Shown here piece after piece: positions 9,879-19,265 of a stretch of DNA of 64,000 nt. The DNA lies in NCBI GenBank assembly GCA_016713825.1, contig JADJOJ010000012.1:62001-126000 (forward strand), in the 5' to 3' direction. Both the position numbers and the translations under genes were made by a program. Under the pieces are notes generated by a model. That model searched no databases. It saw only the letters and a list, made by a program, of their open reading frames with translations, and was not told the DNA's origin. The DNA comes from Candidatus Leptofilum gracile. Its GTDB lineage: Bacteria; Chloroflexota; Anaerolineae; Promineifilales; Promineifilaceae. Positions within the stretch are counted from its first letter, which is position 1; each line of letters starts with the position of its first letter.

Positions 9879-11332
9879 ATGTCAAGAAAAATGCTTAAAT
9901 ATTGGATGCTGTTGTTGGCATTGGCGTTGGTGCTGGCTGCCTGTGGCGGCGGCGACACGGCCGATGAACCGGCAGATGCCGAAGACACCGCAGCTGACAC
10001 GACGACAGAAGAAACGGCCGTAGACACTCCCAGCGAAGAAGCTGAAGCGCCGGCTGAAGAAGCTGCCGCTGAGGTGGTTACCCTGGAGTTCTGGCACGCC
10101 ATGGCCGACGACCTCGGCGCTGTGGTAGATGAACTGGTGACCCGCTTCAACGAAAGCCAGGACGGCATTGTGGTAAACGCCACCTACCAGGGCTCCTACG
10201 ATGACACCTACAACGCCCTGCTGGCCGCCTTTGAGACTGGCACCGAACCGAACATCGTGCAGAACTTCGACCTTGCTTCCCAGACGATGATCGACACGGG
10301 CCGCCTGGTTCCGGCTCATGAACTGATGGCCGCCGATGGGTACGACTCCAGCGTCTTTGTGCCTGCTGTTTCCGATTACTACGGCGACGGCACCGGCATG
10401 GTGGCGATGGCTTTCAACAGCTCTACCCCCATCTTGTTCTACAACAAGGATATGTTAGCTGCGGCTGGCGTTGAGCCACCGGCGGAAGGCACCAGCTGGT
10501 CTTTCAGTGAAATGTTGGCTGCCTGTGACGCCATCCAGGCCAGCGGCGAAACCGAATACTGCATCGCTTTGGGCCAGGTTGGCTGGTACTTCGAGCAGAT
10601 TTTGGCCAACAGTGGCGGTTTGTACTTCAATAATGATAACGGCCGTACCGCTCGCGCGACCGAAGTTGCCTTCAATCAAGGCGTGGGCGTCGATGTCTTC
10701 GACTTCCTCACCGGCCTGATTGCCGACGGCTACTCCCCAACCTGGGCAACACCTGGACCGACACCGACACCGTCTTCCTGGCTGGCGAAGCGGCCATGAT
10801 GTTCGACTCCACCGCCGGTACCCGTGGTTTGCAAGACGGCGCTGAGTTTGAAGTTGGTACCATGTACATCCCCTACGCCGACAGCGCGGGCGACCGCAAT
10901 GGCGTGGTGATTGGTGGCGCTGCTTTGTGGCTCATCGACTCTGGCGACGAAGCGACCAACGCCGCCGCCTGGGAGTTCATGAAGTTCATGGCTGGCGAAG
11001 CGCAGCAGGTAACCTGGCACACCGGTACCGGCTACTTCCCGGTACGCACCGACATCAGCGGCAATGCCGACCTGACCGCCTTCTGGAATGAGAACCCGAA
11101 CTTTGTCACCGCCATCAACCAGTTGGGCAGCACCAAAACCATGTTGGATGACGGCAGCCCGAACTACGCCGTGCTGGGTGGCCGTGCGGGACCGTCTCCG
11201 GCGATCCGTCGTCTGATTGTAGAGGCTTACAGCTCTGTGCTGGATGACGGCATGACGGCCCAGGAAGCCCTGGACGCCGCTGCCGACAAAGCCAACCAGG
11301 AACTGTCTGACTACAACTCTTTCTTTGAATAA
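9879..11332 (+). CDS. ugpB: UgpB-like solute-binding lipoprotein, one frameshift
   Basis: Extracytoplasmic binding lipoprotein. The signal peptide ends in lipobox LVLAACGGG (Cys about 22), followed by an acidic Glu/Asp/Ala/Thr-rich linker to residue about 68. The mature domain parallels E. coli UgpB closely as I remember it: LEFWHAM, RFNESQDGI, FETGTEPNIVQ, SVFVPAVSDYY, FNSSTPILFYNKDML, and VIGGAALWLID. One C is missing near 10738 (TACTCCCC), so the second part is read in another frame from about 10740 to the stop at 11332; the join reads YSPNLGNTWTDTDTVFLAGE. Start ATG 9879 follows GGAGGAAC. A strong terminator follows. The ligand is expected to be sn-glycerol-3-phosphate or glycerophosphodiesters. 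Confidence 0.83.
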
Positions 11333-11350
11333 TCTCCCGGTTTTAGCTTA

Positions 11351-11397
11351 AAAAAGGTGGCAGATCGATTTCGATCTGCCACCTTTTCCCTTTTGTA
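11351..11397 (+). terminator. Rho-independent terminator after ugpB
   Basis: Stem AAAAGGTGGCAGATCG / CGATCTGCCACCTTTT with a short ATTT loop, flanked by A- and T-runs, so it can work in both directions. Confidence 0.85.
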
Positions 11398-11446
11398 GTC
11401 ATGGCTTTTCTTAGCGGCTGTACGTACAACTTAGGACTTACGCAGT

Positions 11447-11505
11447 TGCTCCGGCTGGTCTCCTGACCGAGCCGATGGTGGCACGGTGAGGACATCGGCC
11501 ACAGC
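11447..11505. repeat. Dispersed hairpin repeat, copy 1
   Basis: Closely matches the stretch at 18611-18671: both read TGCTCCGGC(T/C)GGTCTCCTG and later CGGCCACAGC. The copy is intergenic and downstream of the ugpB terminator. The inverted-repeat arms are less perfect here than in copy 2. Confidence 0.65.
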
Positions 11506-11608
11506 CCTTGAAGTGCGTAACGCCTACAACTGTTATTCCCGCGAAGTCGGGAGCGACAGCGAGTAAGGTTTTGTGTGTTAAGCAAGCATGGTTACTGGAT
11601 GTTTTTGA

Positions 11609-12655
11609 ATGTTTAGACACTTTTGGCGGCAGCTGAAACCACTCATTCTTTTCTTGCTGCCACTTTTACTCTTAGCCTGTAACGGGGCCAACCAGACGGA
11701 GCAGCCAGAAATGATGGCTTCTGACGCGACAGCTTTAACTTTTATTGGCACCGGCAACTTGCCGCCCGGTTTTGATGCCGAGGGGCACCGTGGGGCGCGG
11801 GGCTTACGGCCGGAAAACACGCTGCCAGCCTTTGAAACCGCCCTCGATTTGGGGGTGACGACGCTGGAGCTGGATTTGCATTTTACCCAAGACGGACAGG
11901 TGGTGGTGTGGCATGATCCAATCATTGATGACACGAAATGCCACTTACCAGACGATCCGGCCGATCCTGAAGCGCCGGACCCGCGTAATCCGCTGCGGCG
12001 CATTTTTATCAGCCAGCAGCCATTGTCGGTGGTGCAGTCGTACGTTTGTGATTTGAACCCGGAGCGTGACCGTTTTGTGGCGCAAACGGCCGTTTCCACC
12101 CCCCTCGCTGGCCACGACTACCGCATCATCACCCTGGCCGAACTGTTCGATTTTGTCGAGCAATATGCCAACTCGCCGCTGAAAACTGAAGCGCAGCGCA
12201 ACAACGCCGCCACCGTGCAGTTCAACATCGAAACCAAGCGGGAGCCGGATAGCCCGGAAAACATTGACGACGGCTTTACCGGCGGTGCAGCGGGGCCGTT
12301 TGAGCTGGCGATTTTGGAGGTGGTGAACGGCCGTTCCCTCACCTCCCGCGTCATCATCCAAAGCTTTGATCACCGCTCCCTGCGCACCATCCGCGACATC
12401 GACAGCGAGATTCGCCTGGCCGCCCTGACCACCGGCGGCGAAGCCAAGCTAGACGTCTACGCGGCCTACAAATTCAACATCTGGTCGCCCAACCAGCGGG
12501 ACGTCACGGCCGAATTAATCACCAAAGCGCACGACGAAGGCTTGCTCGTCATTCCCTGGACCGTCAACGAAACCGCCGACATGCAGCAGCTGATCGCCTG
12601 GGGCGTAGACGGCCTCATTTCCGATCGGCCCGATCTCCTGTTAAACTTGCCTTGA
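11609..12655 (+). CDS. Glycerophosphodiester phosphodiesterase lipoprotein
   Basis: A 348-residue exported enzyme hydrolysing glycerophosphodiesters to glycerol-3-phosphate and an alcohol. The signal peptide ends in lipobox LLLLACNGA (Cys about 24). GDPD motifs: GHRGARGLRPENTLPAFE (catalytic His, Arg, metal Glu), TTLELDLHFTQDG (Glu/Asp), VVWHDP (second catalytic His), then FNIETK, IIQSFDH, PWTVNE and GVDGLISDRPD typical of the C-terminal barrel. There is a moderate insertion after the WHDP motif. Located behind a Ugp-like importer and a glycerol-kinase-like gene, it would supply their substrate at the cell surface. The stop overlaps the ATG of the following giant gene. Confidence 0.9.
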   Translation: MFRHFWRQLKPLILFLLPLLLLACNGANQTEQPEMMASDATALTFIGTGNLPPGFDAEGHRGARGLRPENTLPAFETALDLGVTTLELDLHFTQDGQVVVWHDPIIDDTKCHLPDDPADPEAPDPRNPLRRIFISQQPLSVVQSYVCDLNPERDRFVAQTAVSTPLAGHDYRIITLAELFDFVEQYANSPLKTEAQRNNAATVQFNIETKREPDSPENIDDGFTGGAAGPFELAILEVVNGRSLTSRVIIQSFDHRSLRTIRDIDSEIRLAALTTGGEAKLDVYAAYKFNIWSPNQRDVTAELITKAHDEGLLVIPWTVNETADMQQLIAWGVDGLISDRPDLLLNLP

Positions 12656-15600
12656 TGAAAACTTTAAGTTGGTGGGAACGCTTTAGCAAATATGCATCTT
12701 TTCCCCTCCCCCTAGCCGCCTCCCGCCGGGAGGGGGGATCAGGTCCCCTCCCCCGCTGGGGGAGGGCTAGGGAGGGGGCTAGCCATCGCCGCAAACCCTC
12801 TCTGCGTAACTCTGTGCCTGCTCTGTGTCCCTCTGTGTTCCTTCTTCTTCTCCTTGCCGCCTGCCAACCAGCCCCAGAACCAGACCCCGTCTTACTCACC
12901 CGCGAATTTGCCAACGGCCTGCTGAACCCCGCCGGCATGGCTGAAATGCCCGACGGCGCTGTTTTGGTGGCCGAAGAAGGCACGGGCAATGATGATTTTT
13001 CCGCAGGCGTCTCGCTGATTTTGCCAGACGGGCAGGTGGGGCGGCTGATTAGCGGCTTGCCCAGCGGGCGCGATTCCGGCGATTTGTCCGGGGTGCCCTT
13101 TGTGAAATTGTCGCCAGACGGCCGTACCCTCTACACGTCCCACTTCAACCTCGGCGCACTGTACGCCTTGCCCGCCTCCGGCAGCTTTGCCCTGCCCGAA
13201 ACCCCGTTCACCGCCGAAAACATGACCCGACGGATGCTGCCGCTCAACAACGTCCAGCTCATCAACCCGTTCGACATGACCTTCGACGCCAACGGCTTCC
13301 CCGTGGTGAGCGACGCCAGCGGCAACGGCGTGGCCAAAGAAACGGCCGACGGCACCACCCGCTTTTTCCACCGCTTCTCTTCGATCAAAGTGGAGAATGG
13401 CAGCATCGATCCCGTGCCGACGGGCATCGAGCGGGTGGGGCGCGAATATTTTGTGACCCTCTTCGGCGGCTGCCCGTACCCCGCCAACAGCGGCCAGCTG
13501 GTCGCCATCGACGAGGATCGCCACGAGCGGATTGTGGTGGACGGGCTGAACATGCCCATCGACGTAGCTCAAGGAGCCGATGGCACCCTCTGGCTGCTGG
13601 AATTTGCCCGCTTCCGGCAGGATGCTTCCTGCTTTAGCGGTTCCGGCTACCTGGCCAACAGCGGCCGTCTCAGCCGCGTCTCCACCAACGGCCAGCTGGA
13701 GCTGGTGCTGGACGGGCTCAATTTCCCCACCTCGGTGCTGCCCCGCGCCGACGGCTCGCTGCTCATCAGTCAGGTGTTTGAGGGCAACATCATCGAGCTG
13801 TATTGGGGTCAGCCGGAAGCAGAGAGCCTGTCGGCTCCGATCACTAGCGAGGCTTTGGCCACAACACGCCAGGAATTTGACGATTTGGATGCGATTTTGC
13901 GTGTCGTGGTTGAGCAGCAGGGATTACGGCCGTATCCCACCAGCACTCTCCCTGAAGATGATCCTGCCCTGGTGAAATTGGGCCAACAGCTCTTCTTCGA
14001 CCCCGTGCTCTCTGGCGATCAGAACATCAGCTGCGCCACCTGCCACCATCCCGCCCTGGCCATGGGCGACGGCCGGGCGCTGCCCATCGGCACGGGTGGG
14101 GAAGGGTTGGGGCCGCAGCGGGAATTTGTAGAGACGGTCAATTTGGGTGCTGAGGAAGCCAATCTCACCGTCAACAATCCGTTCATCGGCGCGTTTGTGC
14201 CGCGCAACTCGCCCACCATTTTGAACAGCGCCCTGCTGCCCGTGCAGTTTTGGGACGGCCGTGTCGATGGCTACGCCGGCGTCGTCACCACGCTGGAGGA
14301 TGAGGTGAACCAGCGCCAGCTCACCGACGCGCTGGCGGTGCAGGCGATGTTCCCCGTCACCAGCCTGCACGAGATGGCCGGGGCGACGCTGGGCCACCTG
14401 CCGCCCGAAGCAATCCGGCGCGACTTGATGAGCCGTCTGTACGAAATTCCTGGCTACACGGAGCAGTTCGCCGCGCTGTTTGGCACGCCGGAACCGGACA
14501 TTACGGCCGTTGTCCTGGCCATCGCCGCCTTTGAACGCCAATTTATCACCACCGCCGCCCCGTGGGATGATTATCTGGCCGGGGACACATCGGCGCTGAC
14601 CGAACAGCAGAAGCGCGGGGCGCTGCTTTTTTATGGGGAGGCGAATACGGCCGTTAACTGCGCCACCTGCCACGCGGGCGATCTGTTCACCGATTTGCAG
14701 TTTCACAACCTGCTGGTGCCCCAGTTGGGGCCGGGCAAGGGGCACGGGCCAGAAGGGCGGGACGATTGGGGCCACGCCGCCGTCACCTTCGACGCCCGCG
14801 ACCGCTTCACCTTCCGCACCGCGCCGCTGCGCAACGTGGCGCTGACCGCGCCTTACTTCCACAGCGGGGCGTACCCCACGCTGCAAACCGCCATCGCCCA
14901 CCATGCGGACATGCACGGCATGGCCAACAGCTACGACCCCAGCCAATTTTTGCCGCCCGCCTTTTACAGCAGCGTACGGCCGTACAATCCCCAAGACCAG
15001 CTCACCACCGCCGCCCCCGAACTGATCAACGGCTTGCCGCTGACGGAACAGGAAATCGCCGATTTGGTCGCTTTTTTGCAGGCGCTCACCGATCCGGCGG
15101 CGGTTGATTTGCGCGAATTTATCCCCGAAGCGGTGCCCAGCGGGCTGCCTTTGGACCCGGTGCCGACGGGGTTGACCGTGCCGGATGGGGTGGCGGATGG
15201 CGGGGGAACGGCCGTTTCCGACACCGCGCCCGATCCTACCGCCATCACCCAGCTGCAATTTACGAATGTGGCCGCCCAGGCCGGGCTGAACTTCCAGCAC
15301 GGCGCGTTCCAAACCGCCATCTTTGCCGATCCGGCCGCGATGATGGGCGCGGGGCTGTGCTGGATCGACTACGACCAGGACGGCTGGCAAGATTTGTACC
15401 TGGTGAACAGCCACGCCGAGGATGAGATCGATTACTGGCAGGCGAACGGCGGTTTGCCAACCAATGCCCTGTTCCGCAACCAAAATGGGCAGTTCAGCGA
15501 CGTTGCCGCCCAAACCGGCACCAATCTGGCGCTGCGCGGCAACGGCTGCATCGCCGCCGACTTTAATTTGGACGGCTGGTCCGATCTGTTTGTGACGGCC

Positions 15601-16800
15601 GACGGCCCCAACAAGCTGCTCTGGAACCAGGGGGACGGCACCTTTGCCGAAGGCGCGGCGGCCGCTGGCCTGGCCGCACCGGAGTGGAACAGCGCCGCCG
15701 CCGTCGCCGACGTCAACGCCGACGGCTGGCCCGATCTGTTTGTGGGGGCGTACATCAGCCTGCAAAACCAGATTCCCCACCCCAGCGGCGCGTTCCCGCA
15801 GGATTATTACGGCTTGCCGGACCGGATGTACGTCAACAACGGCGATGGCACTTTCCGCGAAGTGACCATCGAAGTTGGGTTGGCGCGTGAAGAGCGGGCG
15901 CTGGGGGCGATTTTTAGCGATCTGGACGACGACGGCCGTTTTGAACTGTACATCGCCAACGATGGCCAGCCGAACCGGCTGTATACGGCCGTTCCCGACA
16001 ACAGCCCCGCCGGATTCCGCTTTGCCGATTTGAGCCTCAGCGCCGACATTGGCGACTCTGGCAGCGGCATGGGGGTGGCCGGTGGCGATTATGATGGCGA
16101 CGGCCGTTTCGACCTGTTTGTCACCAACTGGGAAGCAGAACTGAACGCCCTCTACCGCAACGAGATCGACGAGCGGGGCGAGCTGGTGTTCCGCTACAGC
16201 ACCTACCGCATCGGCATCAGCGGCCTGGGCAGCAACATGACCGGCTGGGGCACCCACTTTGCCGACTTCGATCAGGATGGGGACGTGGATTTGCTGACGG
16301 TAAACGGCCGTGTTCCCATCTCCAATTTTTCCACCGACGCCGAGCTGGTGCGCTTTTACGGCAACATGCAGCAGGAAGGCAAGCCGGGCCAGTTCCGTGA
16401 ATGGACGCGCCCCGTCGGCCTCCATGAGGACGGCGTGGGGCCGCTGCTGGCTCGCGGCAGCGCCGTGGCCGACTACGACAATGACGGCGACCTGGACGTG
16501 GCCATCAACACGATTGGCGGCGTGCCTGCGCTGCTGCAAAACAGCGGCGCGGCGGGCAACTGGCTGCAAATTGAGCTCAACGGCTTTTATCCTGGCGCGC
16601 TGGTGGAAGTGGAATTGGCAGACGGCCGTATCCTGCGGCGCGAATGGCACGTGGGCAGCAGCTATTTGGCGTCTGAAGATACGCGGCTGCACCTGGGGCT
16701 GGGCCAGTTTAGCGAGGCAGTGCGGGTGCGGGTGACGTGGGCCGATGGTGTGTGGGAGGAAACGGCCGTGCCCGCCAACCAGCTGCTCAAACTTCCCTGA
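12655..16800 (+). CDS. Giant lipoprotein: beta-propeller, di-haem peroxidase, FG-GAP repeats, UnbV domain
   Basis: Exported protein of about 1,380 residues with four modules. A lipobox (LLLLLAACQ, Cys about 70) follows an unusually long leader. Residues about 75-390 resemble the ScyD/NHL-type beta-propeller. Residues about 420-820 form a MauG/cytochrome c peroxidase-like di-haem domain with two CxxCH sites (ISCATCHH near 461; VNCATCHAG near 670). Residues about 855-1270 contain FG-GAP/VCBS repeats with calcium-loop-like DYDQDGWQDL, DFNLDGWSDL, DVNADGWPDL, DYDGDGRFDL and DFDQDGDVDL. The last 100 residues are an ASPIC/UnbV domain. ATG 12655 overlaps the GDPD stop, but an in-frame GTG at 12814 would give a normal short signal peptide. 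An electron-transfer or oxidative role at the cell surface is inferred; the substrate is unknown. Confidence 0.82.
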   Translation: MKTLSWWERFSKYASFPLPLAASRREGGSGPLPRWGRAREGASHRRKPSLRNSVPALCPSVFLLLLLAACQPAPEPDPVLLTREFANGLLNPAGMAEMPDGAVLVAEEGTGNDDFSAGVSLILPDGQVGRLISGLPSGRDSGDLSGVPFVKLSPDGRTLYTSHFNLGALYALPASGSFALPETPFTAENMTRRMLPLNNVQLINPFDMTFDANGFPVVSDASGNGVAKETADGTTRFFHRFSSIKVENGSIDPVPTGIERVGREYFVTLFGGCPYPANSGQLVAIDEDRHERIVVDGLNMPIDVAQGADGTLWLLEFARFRQDASCFSGSGYLANSGRLSRVSTNGQLELVLDGLNFPTSVLPRADGSLLISQVFEGNIIELYWGQPEAESLSAPITSEALATTRQEFDDLDAILRVVVEQQGLRPYPTSTLPEDDPALVKLGQQLFFDPVLSGDQNISCATCHHPALAMGDGRALPIGTGGEGLGPQREFVETVNLGAEEANLTVNNPFIGAFVPRNSPTILNSALLPVQFWDGRVDGYAGVVTTLEDEVNQRQLTDALAVQAMFPVTSLHEMAGATLGHLPPEAIRRDLMSRLYEIPGYTEQFAALFGTPEPDITAVVLAIAAFERQFITTAAPWDDYLAGDTSALTEQQKRGALLFYGEANTAVNCATCHAGDLFTDLQFHNLLVPQLGPGKGHGPEGRDDWGHAAVTFDARDRFTFRTAPLRNVALTAPYFHSGAYPTLQTAIAHHADMHGMANSYDPSQFLPPAFYSSVRPYNPQDQLTTAAPELINGLPLTEQEIADLVAFLQALTDPAAVDLREFIPEAVPSGLPLDPVPTGLTVPDGVADGGGTAVSDTAPDPTAITQLQFTNVAAQAGLNFQHGAFQTAIFADPAAMMGAGLCWIDYDQDGWQDLYLVNSHAEDEIDYWQANGGLPTNALFRNQNGQFSDVAAQTGTNLALRGNGCIAADFNLDGWSDLFVTADGPNKLLWNQGDGTFAEGAAAAGLAAPEWNSAAAVADVNADGWPDLFVGAYISLQNQIPHPSGAFPQDYYGLPDRMYVNNGDGTFREVTIEVGLAREERALGAIFSDLDDDGRFELYIANDGQPNRLYTAVPDNSPAGFRFADLSLSADIGDSGSGMGVAGGDYDGDGRFDLFVTNWEAELNALYRNEIDERGELVFRYSTYRIGISGLGSNMTGWGTHFADFDQDGDVDLLTVNGRVPISNFSTDAELVRFYGNMQQEGKPGQFREWTRPVGLHEDGVGPLLARGSAVADYDNDGDLDVAINTIGGVPALLQNSGAAGNWLQIELNGFYPGALVEVELADGRILRREWHVGSSYLASEDTRLHLGLGQFSEAVRVRVTWADGVWEETAVPANQLLKLP
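12700..12840. repeat. Repeat-derived DNA in the leader of the giant lipoprotein gene
   Basis: Contains CCCTCC/GGAGGG-rich inverted segments (CCCCTCCCCC...GGGGGAGGG) and then imperfect CTCTGCGTAACTCTGTGCC / CTCTGTGTCCCTCTGTGTTC copies. The frame stays open, encoding an Arg/Pro/Gly-rich stretch ahead of the signal peptide. It looks like intergenic repeat read as leader rather than real protein. Confidence 0.6.
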
Positions 16801-16887
16801 TTTTAACCACAATTTTTCCCAACGAATCGAGGCCATGATGGATAAACCCACAACCTGCGATCTTTTCGCATCTCTTTTTGCCCCCAA

Positions 16888-16944
16888 ATTTTCCCGGAAA
16901 CTGCGCAAGAGAATCTCTGCCTATTCAAACGTTTCCGGGAAAAT
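16888..16944. repeat. 14-bp perfect inverted repeat
   Basis: ATTTTCCCGGAAAC (16888-16901) pairs with GTTTCCGGGAAAAT (16931-16944) across a 29-base loop, between the giant lipoprotein gene and the next gene. It could be a terminator or processing structure; there is no clear T-run. The rest of 16801-17048 shows no gene. Confidence 0.6.
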
Positions 16945-17048
16945 GTCGCGTAGCCGAGGTTTATCACGCTGAGCTAAATCTGCCGCAAAGATCTTGGCTC
17001 AATGAACGGAAAAAACGCAAACTTGACCAATTTTAGAGGAACCACCTT

Positions 17049-18572
17049 ATGCTTGAGACCATTCAGCAGTCGGTAAAGCATCACGATCAGTACCAGATTG
17101 AGATCAAGCTGGATTATGAACTGCACGCCGACCAAAAAAACCGTTATCAGATTGCCACCTACTTTTTTGTACCGCAAAGCCTGGGCATTACGCCAGAAAC
17201 GTATCCCCGGCAAACGTTTTACCAGGACGTGCAAAGCCACATTCGCCTGAAAACGCCCAGCCTGAACCTGCGCGAGTTTGCCGATGGGGCGCGATCGCCG
17301 CTGCGCAATATTGAGGCGATTGTGCAGAAGCCGGGCTGGTTGGGGGATACGGCCGTACACGACCAGCTCATCACCCAAATGAAGCTGCTCAGCGCCATGC
17401 TCAAAAGCGCCCTGCGCGAGCATTTCATCCTCATCGAGCGGCGCGTAGCCGAAGTGCAGGCCACACCGCACGGCAAAACACATTATCTGGTGCACAACCT
17501 GGTAGATGAATTTATTGCCGAAACAGCACGGGTTACCGAGCGCTACCGCAGCTTGCTGGCCGATTTTAACCTGCCCCATGTGCCGCCCGCCGTGTTTACC
17601 GCTTTCCTCTTCACCGATGAATCGCTCAGCATTCTCTTCGAAGAGAGTGCCGTCGAGATGTTCCAAATTGTGGATGAATATTTGAAGAAGACTAACCGAG
17701 AAGATTATAAACATGCGTTGAGCGAGCTGACCAGCCGGGAAACCAAATACCGCAAAACGCGAGGTTACGAATCTATTTTAGAAACGGGCGGCAACAATGA
17801 GACTTACCTGTATCGCGCCTCAATCCTAAAAAAGTATGCCTCTAGTGTTCTATTCCTAAATATAGATGTGCAGCCAGACGGAAAATATTGGGAGCAGTTG
17901 ATATTGTCTTTTGCGGCGGGGTTGGCGATGGTGTTTGCAACGGCCGTTGCCTTCTATTTCCAATCGCGCTTTGGCAACTTTACCCTGCCCTTTTTTCTGG
18001 CCCTGGTCATCGGCTACATGTTCAAGGATCGCATTAAAGAAATTAGCCGCATCGTTTTTTCGCGTCATCTGGAAAAATACCTGTTTGACCGGCGCATTAC
18101 CATTCGTACCCAAGACCGTCAGTATCGCCTGGGTACATTGCGCGAAAAAGTGCGTTTTATAAATGAAGACGATGTGCCGCTCTCTGTGCTGCGCGCCCGT
18201 AACCGCGATCATATCACCGATATTTCTAATGAAGGGCGAGGGGAATATATCATCTGCTACACCAAGGAGATTGAGCTGCAAATCAAGGACCCAGAAAAGG
18301 TGCTGCCTGGCTTTCCAGAAATCAACGGAGTCAACGATATTTTACGCTTTGACATCCGCCACTTCCTCAAAAAAATGGCAGAACCGGTACAAGAACGTTA
18401 CCTTATTCAAAATGGCGAGCTGCTACCGCTGCTCTGTCATAAGGTATACCATGTCAATTTGATTGCTCGCTACAAAACGGTGCAGCCTGGCATTAACAAA
18501 GAAAACCGCCATCTGCGCCTGATTCTAAATCAGGCTGGCATTCGGCGGCTGGAAAAAGTGCCGCACCTGTAG
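17049..18572 (+). CDS. Conserved-looking membrane protein of unknown function
   Basis: A 507-residue protein I do not recognise. The first 280 residues are mixed charged/helical, rich in Arg, Glu and aromatic residues, with no export signal. Two adjacent hydrophobic segments (about 283-303 and 310-330, LILSFAAGLAMVFATAVAF and LPFFLALVIGYMF) form a hairpin in the membrane. The final 175 residues (IKEISRIVFSRHLEKYL onward) are again soluble and basic, with many beta-prone stretches. Both termini are thus probably cytoplasmic. Start ATG 17049 is preceded by TTTTAGAGGAACCACCTT, a good ribosome site. One ACGGCCGT copy lies in the linker and one in the membrane segment, suggesting long residence in this genome. 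Confidence 0.7.
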   Translation: MLETIQQSVKHHDQYQIEIKLDYELHADQKNRYQIATYFFVPQSLGITPETYPRQTFYQDVQSHIRLKTPSLNLREFADGARSPLRNIEAIVQKPGWLGDTAVHDQLITQMKLLSAMLKSALREHFILIERRVAEVQATPHGKTHYLVHNLVDEFIAETARVTERYRSLLADFNLPHVPPAVFTAFLFTDESLSILFEESAVEMFQIVDEYLKKTNREDYKHALSELTSRETKYRKTRGYESILETGGNNETYLYRASILKKYASSVLFLNIDVQPDGKYWEQLILSFAAGLAMVFATAVAFYFQSRFGNFTLPFFLALVIGYMFKDRIKEISRIVFSRHLEKYLFDRRITIRTQDRQYRLGTLREKVRFINEDDVPLSVLRARNRDHITDISNEGRGEYIICYTKEIELQIKDPEKVLPGFPEINGVNDILRFDIRHFLKKMAEPVQERYLIQNGELLPLLCHKVYHVNLIARYKTVQPGINKENRHLRLILNQAGIRRLEKVPHL

Positions 18573-18610
18573 AGACCTTGCATTTGTGAATAAAAAATAA
18601 ATCAGGTAAT

Positions 18611-18671
18611 GTGCTCCGGCCGGTCTCCTGACCGTGCCGGCTGGTGGCGCGGTCAGCAGACCGGCCACAGC
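18611..18671. repeat. Dispersed hairpin repeat, copy 2
   Basis: Same family as 11447-11505. Arms GGCCGGTCTCCTGACCG (18618-18634) and CGGTCAGCAGACCGGCC (18650-18666) pair with one mismatch, giving a 17-bp stem between two convergent genes. Confidence 0.7.
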
Positions 18672-18710
18672 GTTACGCGATTATTTACTTAAACTACAAT
18701 TGCAACGTCT

Positions 18711-19265
18711 CTACAATTTTGACACCGAATCCCCCAGGCGAATCGTGCCTGGCTGCACCACTTTGGTGTTGATGCCGCGCAGGTGCAGCTGCTTGCCCTG
18801 GGGCGAATTGACAAATTTCATGGCGTCTTTGCCAAAACGGGCCACAAATTTTTGGCAGCCTGTATGGGGCAGGGCGGTTACTTCTACCACCGCTTCGCCA
18901 ATTCCAAGCCGCGTGCCTGGGGGGATGTTTTCCACGCTGAGATCAAAATCCACATACAGCTGATCGCCGGCCAGGGGCCAGCGGTCGCGGCTTTGGGCCA
19001 CCAAATCAGCGGCGCGGCTGTTCATCAGCGTGAGCTGCGCGTCTGGATTGGCTGTCCCATCGGGCATCGATTTACTGCCGCGAGCCTGCCAGTTGTCGCC
19101 GAGCAGGCCAACGGCCGTTTCCAACACCCCTTCAGGCAGCAGTTCGCGTTTGTCGGTGAACGGCCGTCTCACAATCATCTCCAGCACCCCCCCATCTCGC
19201 GGCGACTGCCGAATGTGATCCAGACCCGCTTCCAATTCCGCCATCGTTAAATGCTTTATCGTCAT
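18711..19265 (-). CDS. MOSC-domain protein
   Basis: A 184-residue cytoplasmic protein of the MOSC family (molybdenum cofactor sulfurase C-terminal-like, YiiM-type). Visible features are the N-terminal VLEMIVRRPFTDKREL strand pattern, NSRAADLVA, the GDQLYVDFDLSVENIPPGTRL core, and the conserved PHTGCQKFVARFG containing the single Cys expected to carry sulfur. This is followed by LRGINTKVVQPGTIRLGD. Family members handle sulfur transfer or reduce N-hydroxylated compounds together with molybdenum enzymes. Its start overlaps the stop of the upstream TPR gene (ATGA), so the two are co-translated. Confidence 0.85.
   Translation of the reverse strand: MTIKHLTMAELEAGLDHIRQSPRDGGVLEMIVRRPFTDKRELLPEGVLETAVGLLGDNWQARGSKSMPDGTANPDAQLTLMNSRAADLVAQSRDRWPLAGDQLYVDFDLSVENIPPGTRLGIGEAVVEVTALPHTGCQKFVARFGKDAMKFVNSPQGKQLHLRGINTKVVQPGTIRLGDSVSKL

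Noticed and set aside
13924..16908. Long open frame of 994 codons on the minus strand
   Set aside because: It is antisense to the di-haem/FG-GAP gene, lacks recognisable motifs, and is explained by the GC-rich codon bias of the sense gene.
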